This document shows, piece by piece, positions 8,367-15,655 of a stretch of DNA of 64,000 nt. The position numbers and the translations under genes were made by a program. Position 1 is the stretch's first letter. Each line of letters begins with the position of its first letter. Origin of the DNA: Parabacteroides goldsteinii DSM 19448 = WAL 12034 (GTDB lineage Bacteria > Bacteroidota > Bacteroidia > Bacteroidales > Tannerellaceae); NCBI RefSeq assembly GCF_000969835.1, contig NZ_KQ033913.1, positions 1,160,501-1,224,500 of the forward strand, read 5' to 3'. The notes under the pieces were generated by a model. That model searched no databases and had not been told where the DNA came from. It saw only the letters and a program-made list of their open reading frames with translations.

Positions 8367-9476
8367 TTATTTGCTCATCGACTTATAGGCGCTAATCAGT
8401 TTTTTGATAGTGACCACATCCGATACCTCCTGCTGCTCACTTTCCGGTTTGTAATAGTTTTCCAGAAAACCGTCGGCACCTGACCATACTGTCTCAATAA
8501 TACCCTGGAAACGGTTGCTCATTTGAGAGCCGGATTGCTGGCGGAAACGTTTCATATCATCCAATTGTTTGAGGGCAACTTCCGGTTTTCGCCAGGGACA
8601 AGTGGCGACGTCAAATCCTTTCATTGCAAAATAGACAGCCGTTTGTTCCGGACGTTCGTAATGCCAGTCGCAAATGAAAACTTCTTTCGGGATAAGGTCG
8701 ATGGCACGATACGTATTGTTCATACTAGCTTCCCAGGCACCGATACCGGTTGTTTTGCCATCTATCAGGCGATCGCCCCATATCATTAACCGTTTTCCCT
8801 GTTGAGCTAAGTGATTTTGTATTTTGGTTACCTCTCCGGCATATAATTCTGCTTTATCGCGTCCGCTGCAACGAGGACATTTATCATCTCCGATATAGAA
8901 AACTTCATCCATGCCGGCATGAAACAGATCGGTTTCAAATGCGTCCGTCAGTTCGTCGACTAAAGCGAATACAACTTTATGCACATCGGGGTGAAGAGGG
9001 CAGTAACTTTTGCAATATAAACCGTCCGGGTTAGGCCATCCGGTATAGTTTTTCGTATCTACATGCGGTGTTTCATCAAATTCCGGATATTCGCGGAGCA
9101 GGGCATAAGTTGTTTCTGCCCATGACTGATGACCGAGCAGGTTTATCTGCGGTGCTATCCGTATGTTATGTTTCCGGCAGGTGGCGACGATTCGTTTTAC
9201 ATCCTGAAGGGTAAGCGGATTGGGATCACGCAGTTCCGGATGAGACTCGTAAGCATAATTCCAGTCAACCCGGAGAATGAGCAGGTTGAAATGTCCGGGA
9301 GCAAGTTCTTCTTCGATAAACTTCAGGAAAACATCCATTTTCTGCACAGACGGGGCTGCTATTGCCAATCCTCTGACAGGAAGGATACTGTCCAGCATGT
9401 TTACATTTGTTTGTGCAAAAATGCCGTTAGTTGTTATACAAATCAAAAGGCATGCGATCGTGATGAAGTGTTTCAT
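8367..9476 (-). CDS. GH20-like secreted glycoside hydrolase
   Basis: A 369-residue protein: signal peptide (residues 1-22, ending GIFAQ) and one TIM barrel, without the N-terminal GH20b domain of the enzyme at 4757. Conserved parts include LLILRVDWNYAYESHPEL, IRIAPQINLLGHQSW and FHAGMDEVFYIGDDKCPRC with the Asp-Glu pair, then LMIWGDR and ETVWSGADGF. This fits the smaller GH20 branch acting on N-acetylhexosaminides. The ATG at 9476 is preferred over a TTG nine bases upstream. A -7 box lies at 9540-9547. The substrate may differ from that of the first enzyme. Confidence 0.82.
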   Translation of the reverse strand: MKHFITIACLLICITTNGIFAQTNVNMLDSILPVRGLAIAAPSVQKMDVFLKFIEEELAPGHFNLLILRVDWNYAYESHPELRDPNPLTLQDVKRIVATCRKHNIRIAPQINLLGHQSWAETTYALLREYPEFDETPHVDTKNYTGWPNPDGLYCKSYCPLHPDVHKVVFALVDELTDAFETDLFHAGMDEVFYIGDDKCPRCSGRDKAELYAGEVTKIQNHLAQQGKRLMIWGDRLIDGKTTGIGAWEASMNNTYRAIDLIPKEVFICDWHYERPEQTAVYFAMKGFDVATCPWRKPEVALKQLDDMKRFRQQSGSQMSNRFQGIIETVWSGADGFLENYYKPESEQQEVSDVVTIKKLISAYKSMSK

Positions 9477-9539
9477 GGAATTCAAGTATTAAATTGTAAT
9501 GTAAATATGGTTTGTAACTAATTATAATTTAGCATATTC

Positions 9540-9547
9540 CAAAGATA
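9540..9547 (-). promoter_or_regulatory. Putative -7 box TATCTTTG of the second GH20 gene
   Basis: Plus-strand CAAAGATA, 63 bases upstream of the start at 9476. Confidence 0.5.
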
Positions 9548-9582
9548 ACTATTTTGAATTTAACACACAATTATTCTTCTTG

Positions 9583-9670
9583 AAAAAAGATAGGACTTTT
9601 GATTTTAAAAGTCCCTTATTTTAAAGTTAAAGGTCCTGTTTTAACATTTGTAAAGTCCTATGCTTTTTTT
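9583..9670. repeat. Four-unit array, core AAAGTCC-TTTT, about 22-bp period (array B)
   Basis: GTCC occurs at 9611, 9633 and 9655, exactly 22 apart. Each unit has A residues before it and a T-run after it (AAAAGTCCCTTATTTT, AAAGGTCCTGTTTT, AAAGTCCTATGCTTTT). A fourth unit at 9583-9600 carries the core in the reverse sense (AGGACTTTT). With the two -7 boxes it fills the 350-base divergent interval 9477-9826. Confidence 0.65.
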
Positions 9671-9752
9671 CAGGAAGTTATTTTTTCATTTTCCAATGCT
9701 TTTGAAGTGTAAAAACATAACAGATAAGGATGAAAATTTATCTTTTTTTACC

Positions 9753-9760
9753 TACTTTTG
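9753..9760 (+). promoter_or_regulatory. Putative -7 box TACTTTTG of the zinc-ribbon gene
   Basis: Match to TAnnTTTG, 66 bases before the preferred ATG at 9827 and 18 before the alternative ATG at 9779. Confidence 0.5.
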
Positions 9761-9826
9761 TCTGTTAATCATTAACGCATGCGCATCGGTCGCATTCTAT
9801 TCACTAGTATACAAAAAGATAATTCC

Positions 9827-10771
9827 ATGAAACCTACCAGGAACCGTATATTCTGCCCACAATGTAAACGCCCCAAAATGTTGTTTGAGAGCCAGAAGAA
9901 GGCTGACAACTTTATTGAGTTCAACAAATCTGAAATTGAAGAAAACAATCGTTATGCCCCATGCCGGAGTTATTATTGCCCGTTTTGTGCAGGGTGGCAT
10001 GTGACGCATCACCAGAACTTTGACGAATCGAGAATAGAAGATATCGATACAGTCATTGAAAATTATAAGAACTGTAGTGCTGTGAAACTAATTCTGCCCA
10101 CTACGGAACAAAATGTGGAAGATATACTTGACGAAGTAAAAAAAGTGATGAAAGAAGGTGATTATGAGGCGTGTGGCAGGTTGCTTCGTTGTGTGAAAAA
10201 TCTGATTGAAACATTCAAGAATAAAGGAAAACCTACCAATAGGCAGATCAATATTATAGAACGGTATGTAAGATACGACATGAAGGTGAATGTTCATTTG
10301 GGAATATTTGATGTTGAAGACGATGATTTAGTTATCAGCAGGGCTAACAGACTGATCGATGAACTTCATAGAGCATTGAAAACGAATGAGACGAAGGATA
10401 TTGAAAATACTTTGGCTTTATGTCAGAAGGTATATGATGATCATATTGGTGAACCTGAACGGATTAAACATCTGGGAGATAAGCTGTGTGTCGTTCATAC
10501 TATATTGGCTTGCCGGAAAGGTGTGGAAGCCGTAATGGAGTTAAAGGAAATAGATACCCGGGTGCTGATCAGATTTTTACAAGATAAATTTAAGGAATTG
10601 GAACTCAACTATACTTATCAGGAATATTCGTACTGTGCGATGACGGTGCAGACATTGTTTAAATTATATCAATTGATAGCGGACAGTAAAAAATATCCTG
10701 ATAAAATAGAGAGTATCCGTATGGAACTGTACCAATGGGTTGAAAAATTACATCAGACTTTAAAACAATAA
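9827..10771 (+). CDS. Zinc-ribbon helical protein of unknown function
   Basis: A 314-residue protein from ATG 9827; an in-frame ATG at 9779 would add 16 residues. The N-terminus holds two Cys pairs, CPQC (residues about 10-13) and CPFC in the segment SYYCPFCAGWHVTHH (about 50-64), which together can bind zinc. The rest is almost all charged alpha-helix, with no membrane segment or catalytic motif. Similar N-terminal ribbons ending in GWHVT occur in uncharacterised Bacteroidales proteins. A short-period repeat array lies on each side of it (9583 and 10801). I do not know its function; nucleic-acid or protein binding is a guess. Confidence 0.7.
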   Translation: MKPTRNRIFCPQCKRPKMLFESQKKADNFIEFNKSEIEENNRYAPCRSYYCPFCAGWHVTHHQNFDESRIEDIDTVIENYKNCSAVKLILPTTEQNVEDILDEVKKVMKEGDYEACGRLLRCVKNLIETFKNKGKPTNRQINIIERYVRYDMKVNVHLGIFDVEDDDLVISRANRLIDELHRALKTNETKDIENTLALCQKVYDDHIGEPERIKHLGDKLCVVHTILACRKGVEAVMELKEIDTRVLIRFLQDKFKELELNYTYQEYSYCAMTVQTLFKLYQLIADSKKYPDKIESIRMELYQWVEKLHQTLKQ

Positions 10772-10800
10772 AATGATTCTTCGTAAAGCATGTGAAAGTT

Positions 10801-10912
10801 TACTTACTAAGTAAGTTCCGATCTACTTATCGAGTAAGCTTCCGTCTACTTAGTAAGTAACCTTAGGGTTTACTTATCGAGTAGGTTGAAGGGTACTTAT
10901 TAAGTAGGTTTT
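10801..10912. repeat. Five-unit 23-bp palindromic array, core TACTTA-n-RAGTA (array C)
   Basis: TACTT starts at 10801, 10824, 10847, 10871 and 10894 (steps 23, 23, 24, 23). The cores are self-complementary: ACTTACTAAGTAAGT, TACTTAGTAAGTA and TACTTATTAAGTA are perfect odd dyads, while TACTTATCGAGTA is a near dyad used twice. The bases between cores vary. The array lies between the 3' ends of two convergent genes (10771 and 10941). It is too short-period and lacks cas genes, so it is not CRISPR. Confidence 0.85.
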
Positions 10913-10940
10913 TCTTTAGTTTGCCCCTTCCTTTCTGTCG

Positions 10941-11444
10941 TCATTCAGGTTTTTGATTGAGTAACTGGATGGATTCTGTGAATTCTGTTACAATTTCGGA
11001 AAGGAATGGATTGTCATTTCGTAAAATGAGTGTCGCAAAATTAATAATGCCATCCATATCCATAACAGATGATGATATCATTGTAAAGAAAGCCTTATAC
11101 TGATAAGTAGAAAACCAATATTCAAATAAGCGACTACGCATGTGTTGCTTATTGTCTCCTGTATCGCAAATATAAAGTAAAGTAGAGTTGTTTTGATTAA
11201 AGAACTCATCAATAATTGCGACTATTGTATCGCGTACTTTTCTATCGCGTGGTGACTTATGATTATTTACATTTGCAATGATCAGCTGATATGAATCTTT
11301 TGTAAGCAAAAGATCATCTTTCATAAAGCCAACAGAATAGTGTACGCCTGTTTCAGTGAAAAATTGATAAAACCCGATGTTGTTAGTCGATTCTACAAAA
11401 TATGGCGATACCGTATTGACATGTTCCAATGAAAGAGGCTTCAT
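10941..11444 (-). CDS. DUF6169 family protein
   Basis: A 167-residue soluble protein. The central block STLLYICDTGDNKQHMRSR followed by LFEYWF, and the ending ILRNDNPF...LLNQKP, match what I recall of DUF6169, a Bacteroidota family of unknown function. Its ATG overlaps the stop of a 51-codon ORF by ATGA, indicating translational coupling. The upstream ORF carries the promoter, so the two form a two-gene unit. Toxin-antitoxin, phage-response and regulatory roles are all possible and untested. No nuclease or transferase motif is visible. A tandem palindromic array lies directly beyond its 3' end. Confidence 0.72.
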   Translation of the reverse strand: MKPLSLEHVNTVSPYFVESTNNIGFYQFFTETGVHYSVGFMKDDLLLTKDSYQLIIANVNNHKSPRDRKVRDTIVAIIDEFFNQNNSTLLYICDTGDNKQHMRSRLFEYWFSTYQYKAFFTMISSSVMDMDGIINFATLILRNDNPFLSEIVTEFTESIQLLNQKPE

Positions 11445-11596
11445 AAAGCAAAAAAATTATCAGCTTTTTTACCGGTGCGCTTCTCATAAGTTTCTTTCAT
11501 TGTCATTTCAAGTTCGGCAAGGCATTCCTGCTTCTTGTTTTTTGCAGCATGGAACTTCGCAAGAACTTCTTCTCTTGTTTGTTTTTTTGTTGTCAT
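11441..11596 (-). CDS. 51-residue basic helical protein coupled to DUF6169 gene
   Basis: Starts MTTKKQTREEVLAKFHAAKN and ends KKADNFFAL; highly charged, predicted helical, no hydrophobic segment. The ATG at 11596 is chosen because a -7 box TACTTTTG lies at 11617-11624, inside the longer ORF that begins at 11671. Its TGA overlaps the next ATG by 4 bases (ATGA). Size and coupling resemble the small partner of a two-gene module, but no known antitoxin fold is recognised. Confidence 0.62.
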   Translation of the reverse strand: MTTKKQTREEVLAKFHAAKNKKQECLAELEMTMKETYEKRTGKKADNFFAL

Positions 11597-11616
11597 GATG
11601 AATACTTTACTTTTAG

Positions 11617-11624
11617 CAAAAGTA
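11617..11624 (-). promoter_or_regulatory. Putative -7 box TACTTTTG of the DUF6169 gene pair
   Basis: Plus-strand CAAAAGTA, 20 bases upstream of the ATG at 11596; it decides the start of the small gene. Confidence 0.55.
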
Positions 11625-11764
11625 AGAAATAAAGACTTATAAAACAAATCTTTATTCATTTCTTTTGTCAAAGAATGCCTTTGTTTTTTATTTTGTCATT
11701 TTAGTGGTTGATAACTGTCAGTCATCCTTAATTCTCAGTAGAGCTGGCATCTCCTCTGACTTTT

Positions 11765-12268
11765 TTAATTTGCCACTTCCATCCGCATAATATAATCATT
11801 CATATAATAACCGTTCCCAATATGAAAATCGCGTGTCGCATGTTCATGGAATCCCATATGTTTATAGAAACCGATAGCCGGGTTCTCGCGGTTCACATTT
11901 AGTTCGACGGTAAACGGTCCCGGATGGATTGTCTTCAAGTAAGCAACCCCCTGTTCGATGATAAAACGTCCGATACCAGAACCATGTAAAGAAGGAAGCG
12001 AATAGATTTTTTGGAACTCATACAAGTCTTTCTCAACTGTTTCGATAGACAGGTATCCGGAAGGTTCTCCGTCCTTGTAAATGATAAAGAACTCATGATG
12101 AAGTTCATTCATCTGGTTAAGAATACTTTCCGGGGCATACATCATCTCAAACATATAGTCGAGTTGCTCACGGGAGAGGATAGAACCATAAGTCGGCTCC
12201 CATATTTGGGATGCCAAGTTTCTGATTAGCAGACAGTCGTCTGTAGTAGCTTTTCTAATTGAGAACAT
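11765..12268 (-). CDS. GNAT family N-acetyltransferase
   Basis: A 167-residue single-domain acetyltransferase. The opening FSIRKATTDDCLLIRNLA is the usual GNAT beta1-alpha1, the acetyl-CoA loop is represented by LHGSGIGRFIIEQGVAYLK (about residues 95-113), and NRENPAIGFYKHMGF (about 129-143) is the late motif B. It transfers an acetyl group from acetyl-CoA to an amine; the substrate is not predictable. Monocistronic, with a -7 box at 12290 and the V-ATPase operon divergent on the other side. Confidence 0.9.
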   Translation of the reverse strand: MFSIRKATTDDCLLIRNLASQIWEPTYGSILSREQLDYMFEMMYAPESILNQMNELHHEFFIIYKDGEPSGYLSIETVEKDLYEFQKIYSLPSLHGSGIGRFIIEQGVAYLKTIHPGPFTVELNVNRENPAIGFYKHMGFHEHATRDFHIGNGYYMNDYIMRMEVAN

Positions 12269-12289
12269 ATAATGCGATTTTTAGACCAA

Positions 12290-12297
12290 CAAAATTA
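12290..12297 (-). promoter_or_regulatory. Putative -7 box TAATTTTG of the GNAT gene
   Basis: Plus-strand CAAAATTA, 21 bases upstream of the start at 12268. Confidence 0.5.
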
Positions 12298-12369
12298 GAA
12301 ATTAATTTATAGTGTTTCATTTTTTAGATTGATTTTGCATTTATTTCAGCATTTATTCACGAAAAATAA

Positions 12370-12377
12370 TAACTTTG
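12370..12377 (+). promoter_or_regulatory. Putative -7 box TAACTTTG of the V-ATPase operon
   Basis: Match to TAnnTTTG, 48 bases before the first ATG of the operon at 12426. Confidence 0.55.
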
Positions 12378-12425
12378 TGGGCGTTTAATATCTGAGAGAA
12401 ATACAACTTAATAAATATATTTAAA

Positions 12426-13016
12426 ATGGATACAAAGATTCAGGAACTGACCGACAAGATCTACAAAGAAGGAGTAGAGAAGGGGAACGAAGAAGCCGGA
12501 CGGATCATTGCCGATGCAAATGCTCAGAAACAAGCGATTGTCAGCGAAGCGGAAGCAGAAGCAAAACGTATTGTTGCAGCGGCACAAAAACAGGCTGCCG
12601 AGCTGAAGAAAAATACAGAAGCCGAATTGAAGCTGTTCGCTACCCAGGCCGTAGAAGCGCTGAAGAGCGAAATTGTGAACCTCATAACCGGAAAGATTAC
12701 TTCCTCGAATGTAAAAGCGATCGTTTCTGACACCGCTTTCATGCAGAAAGTTATTCTGGAAATGGCCAAAGAATGGGCTAAGAAAGAAGCGATCACGATC
12801 CAGACTGCCGATGCGGACGCATTAACCAAATATTTCGAGGCAAATGCCAAATCATTGCTGGACGGCGGCGTGAAGATCGAGAAAGTAAGCGGAAAGAATG
12901 CCGGCTTTACTATTGTTCCTGCCGACGGTTCCTATAAAGTAAGCTTCGGGGAAGACGAATTTGTTGCATTCTTCAAAGAATTCCTGCGTCCCGGACTGGT
13001 AGAAATGTTGTTCTGA
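12426..13016 (+). CDS. atpE: V-type ATPase subunit E
   Basis: A 196-residue peripheral-stalk subunit. The N-terminal half (about 10-80) is a long Ala/Glu/Lys-rich helix (IIADANAQKQAIVSEAEAEA) that forms the right-handed coiled coil with its partner. The C-terminal half (about 100-196) is the globular head that binds the A3B3 hexamer. First gene of the E-DUF2764-A-B-D-I-K operon; one base separates its stop from the next ATG. No subunit G/H partner gene is in the operon, so the stalk may be completed by E alone or by a protein encoded elsewhere. Confidence 0.9.
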   Translation: MDTKIQELTDKIYKEGVEKGNEEAGRIIADANAQKQAIVSEAEAEAKRIVAAAQKQAAELKKNTEAELKLFATQAVEALKSEIVNLITGKITSSNVKAIVSDTAFMQKVILEMAKEWAKKEAITIQTADADALTKYFEANAKSLLDGGVKIEKVSGKNAGFTIVPADGSYKVSFGEDEFVAFFKEFLRPGLVEMLF

Positions 13017-13017
13017 T

Positions 13018-13887
13018 ATGAGTAAATACTACTGTCTGATAGCCGGACTCCCTAATATATCATTGGATGATAGTAAACTGACCTATTCCGTTTCTGAATT
13101 CAGAAAGGAACTGGACGGTATTCTTACGTCCCGTGATAAGAAGCTGGTAGACTTGTTTTTCCTCAAATTCGATAATAAGAACCTACTGGCTTTCTCTAAA
13201 TATCCGGACTTTGACCCGGACGAGAAGGGAAGTATTACATACGACGAGTACAAAAGTCTGTTTGATGCTTTGAAGGATGGTGAAAAGCCGCCGAAGAACA
13301 AACGGATCCCTCCTTATTTCATCGAGTTCTTCAAACTGTATCTGGATAGCCTGAAAAAAGAGGAAAAACAGACGATCTCCTGGGAAGACCGCCTGGCAGC
13401 CCTTTATTACGACTATGCAATGAAATGTAGCAACGGTTTTATCCGTAACTGGTTTGAACTGAACCTCAATATCAATAACATGCTGACCGCTATTACTTGC
13501 CGTAAGTATGGATTTGATAAAGCAGACTATATAGTGGGACACAACGAGGTAGCCGAAGCTATCCGTACTTCCAATGCCCGTGACTTCGGACTGGGAGATA
13601 CGGTGGACTATCTGCCCGACCTGCAACGCATCGCCGAAGAACCGGACCTGATGGCCCGTGAAAAGAAAGTGGATTTGCTGAAATGGAAATGGCTGGACGA
13701 TAATACGTTCTTCAAAACTTTCGACATAGAAAGTGTGTTCGCCTACTTGCTGAAGCTGGAAATGATCGAACGCTGGGTTACTCTGGATAAGGTGACGGGC
13801 GAGAAGACCTTCCGCGAAATAGTAGGAGCAATGAAGCATGGTAGTGAGAATGCGTTGGAAGAATTTAAAAGAAACAATAATAAATAA
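13018..13887 (+). CDS. DUF2764 protein, V-ATPase operon component (position of subunit C)
   Basis: A 289-residue helical protein starting MSKYYCLIAGLPNISLDD, characteristic of DUF2764, a family found between the E and A genes in V-ATPase operons of Bacteroidota, Chlamydia and spirochaetes. In other bacteria subunit C, the funnel-shaped adaptor between rotor ring and central stalk, is encoded near here. The protein ends with a helical part (IESVFAYLLKLEMIERW) reminiscent of subunit C repeats. A C-like role is inference supported by position and by the absence of any other C gene. It has one-base and two-base junctions with neighbours, so it is co-transcribed. Confidence 0.85.
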   Translation: MSKYYCLIAGLPNISLDDSKLTYSVSEFRKELDGILTSRDKKLVDLFFLKFDNKNLLAFSKYPDFDPDEKGSITYDEYKSLFDALKDGEKPPKNKRIPPYFIEFFKLYLDSLKKEEKQTISWEDRLAALYYDYAMKCSNGFIRNWFELNLNINNMLTAITCRKYGFDKADYIVGHNEVAEAIRTSNARDFGLGDTVDYLPDLQRIAEEPDLMAREKKVDLLKWKWLDDNTFFKTFDIESVFAYLLKLEMIERWVTLDKVTGEKTFREIVGAMKHGSENALEEFKRNNNK

Positions 13888-13889
13888 TT

Positions 13890-15647
13890 ATGGCTACGAA
13901 AGGAATTGTAAAAGGAATCGTATCCAACCTGGTGACCGTAGAGGTGGATGGGCCGGTTTCTCAAAATGAAATCTGTTACATTTCCGTAGGAGGCGTGAAG
14001 CTGATGGCGGAGGTTATTAAAGTAATAGGGAAGGATGCCTTTGTTCAGGTATTTGAAAGTACACGTGGGATGCGTGTAGGTGACGAAGCCGAGTTTGAAG
14101 GGCACATGCTTGAAGTAACATTGGGTCCGGGTATGCTGTCGCGTAACTACGACGGTTTGCAGAATGACCTGGATAAAATGGACGGCGTGTTCCTGAAACG
14201 TGGTGAATATACATTTGCACTGGATAACGATAAACTGTGGGACTTCAAACCGCTGGCGAAAGTGGGTGATCAGGTGGCCGCAGGTGACTGGTTGGGCGAA
14301 GTGGATGAAAACTTCCAGCCGCACAAGATCATGGTGCCTTTCACATTTAAAGGAACTTATACCGTAAAGAGCCTGGCGGAAGCCGGACAATATACCATCA
14401 ATCAGACGATCGCCGTTCTGACTGACGAAGAAGGTAAGGATATTGATGTGAATATGATACAGCGTTGGCCTGTGAAAAGGGCTGTTACCTGTTACAAAGA
14501 AAAACCGCGTCCTTACAAACTGTTGGAAACAGGTGTCCGTACGATCGATACGGTAAACCCGATCGTAGAAGGCGGTACGGGATTTATCCCCGGTCCGTTC
14601 GGTACGGGTAAGACCGTGCTTCAGCACGCTATCTCCAAACAGGCCGAAGCCGATATCGTTATTATCGCTGCCTGCGGTGAACGTGCGAATGAGGTTGTGG
14701 AAATCTTTACCGAGTTCCCCGAACTGATCGACCCGCATACAGGACGTAAGCTGATGGAACGTACCATCATTATCGCTAATACTTCAAACATGCCTGTGGC
14801 TGCCCGTGAAGCATCTGTATATACCGCCATGACACTGGCTGAATATTATCGTAGCATGGGATTGAAAGTGTTGCTGATGGCCGACTCCACTTCCCGTTGG
14901 GCACAGGCATTGCGTGAGATGTCCAACCGTCTGGAAGAACTTCCCGGACCAGATGCGTTCCCGATGGACTTATCTGCTATCGTGGCTAACTTCTATGCCC
15001 GTGCAGGTTTCGTTGAATTGAACAATGGAAAGACAGGTTCGGTAACCTTTATTGGTACGGTATCGCCGGCCGGTGGTAACCTGAAGGAACCGGTAACAGA
15101 AAATACGAAGAAGGTAGCCCGCTGTTTCTACGCTTTGGAGCAGGAGCGTGCCGACCGCAAACGTTATCCGGCTGTGAACCCGATCGACAGTTATTCGAAA
15201 TATCTGGAATATCCTGAATTCCAGGAATATATCGCCAAACATATCTCTCCGGAATGGATCGACAAGGTAAACGAGATCAAGACCCGTATGTTGCGTGGTA
15301 AGGAAATCGCCGAACAGATCAACATCCTGGGTGATGACGGTGTACCGGTGGAATACCATGTTACTTTCTGGAAGTCAGAATTGATCGACTTCGTGATCCT
15401 GCAACAGGATGCTTTCGATGCGATCGATGCTGTGACACCGCTGGCTCGTCAGGAATTTATGCTGGATAAGGTGGTGAAGATCTGTCATGCGGAATTCCGT
15501 TTCGACACCTTCCTTGAAGTAATGGAATATTTCAAACAGATGATCAACGTCTTCAAGCAGATGAACTATTCCGAATACGAAAGCGACCAGTTTAAGAAGT
15601 TCAACGATCAACTTGACGCCCTGCTCGCAGAGCGCATGGAAAAATAA
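13890..15647 (+). CDS. atpA: V-type ATPase catalytic subunit A
   Basis: A 585-residue catalytic subunit. Beta-barrel at 1-70, the bulge (non-homologous) domain with HKIMVPFTFKGTY at about 115-190, P-loop GPFGTGKT near 232-239, catalytic Glu in ACGERANE, and the Walker B segment VLLMADSTSRWAQALRE. It hydrolyses or makes ATP in the A3B3 head on the cytoplasmic side. Length fits bacterial V-type A subunits. Two bases after DUF2764 and eight before subunit B. Confidence 0.97.
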   Translation: MATKGIVKGIVSNLVTVEVDGPVSQNEICYISVGGVKLMAEVIKVIGKDAFVQVFESTRGMRVGDEAEFEGHMLEVTLGPGMLSRNYDGLQNDLDKMDGVFLKRGEYTFALDNDKLWDFKPLAKVGDQVAAGDWLGEVDENFQPHKIMVPFTFKGTYTVKSLAEAGQYTINQTIAVLTDEEGKDIDVNMIQRWPVKRAVTCYKEKPRPYKLLETGVRTIDTVNPIVEGGTGFIPGPFGTGKTVLQHAISKQAEADIVIIAACGERANEVVEIFTEFPELIDPHTGRKLMERTIIIANTSNMPVAAREASVYTAMTLAEYYRSMGLKVLLMADSTSRWAQALREMSNRLEELPGPDAFPMDLSAIVANFYARAGFVELNNGKTGSVTFIGTVSPAGGNLKEPVTENTKKVARCFYALEQERADRKRYPAVNPIDSYSKYLEYPEFQEYIAKHISPEWIDKVNEIKTRMLRGKEIAEQINILGDDGVPVEYHVTFWKSELIDFVILQQDAFDAIDAVTPLARQEFMLDKVVKICHAEFRFDTFLEVMEYFKQMINVFKQMNYSEYESDQFKKFNDQLDALLAERMEK

Positions 15648-15655
15648 CAGAACGT

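Noticed and set aside
10801..10912. CRISPR array at the TACTTA repeats
   Set aside because: The period is 23 bases with about 10 variable bases, far below CRISPR spacing; cores are imperfect and no cas gene is in the window.
13743..14738. Long antisense ORF of 331 codons opposite atpA
   Set aside because: A shadow of the strongly biased V-ATPase codons; no domain, no promoter, and the sense gene is unambiguous.
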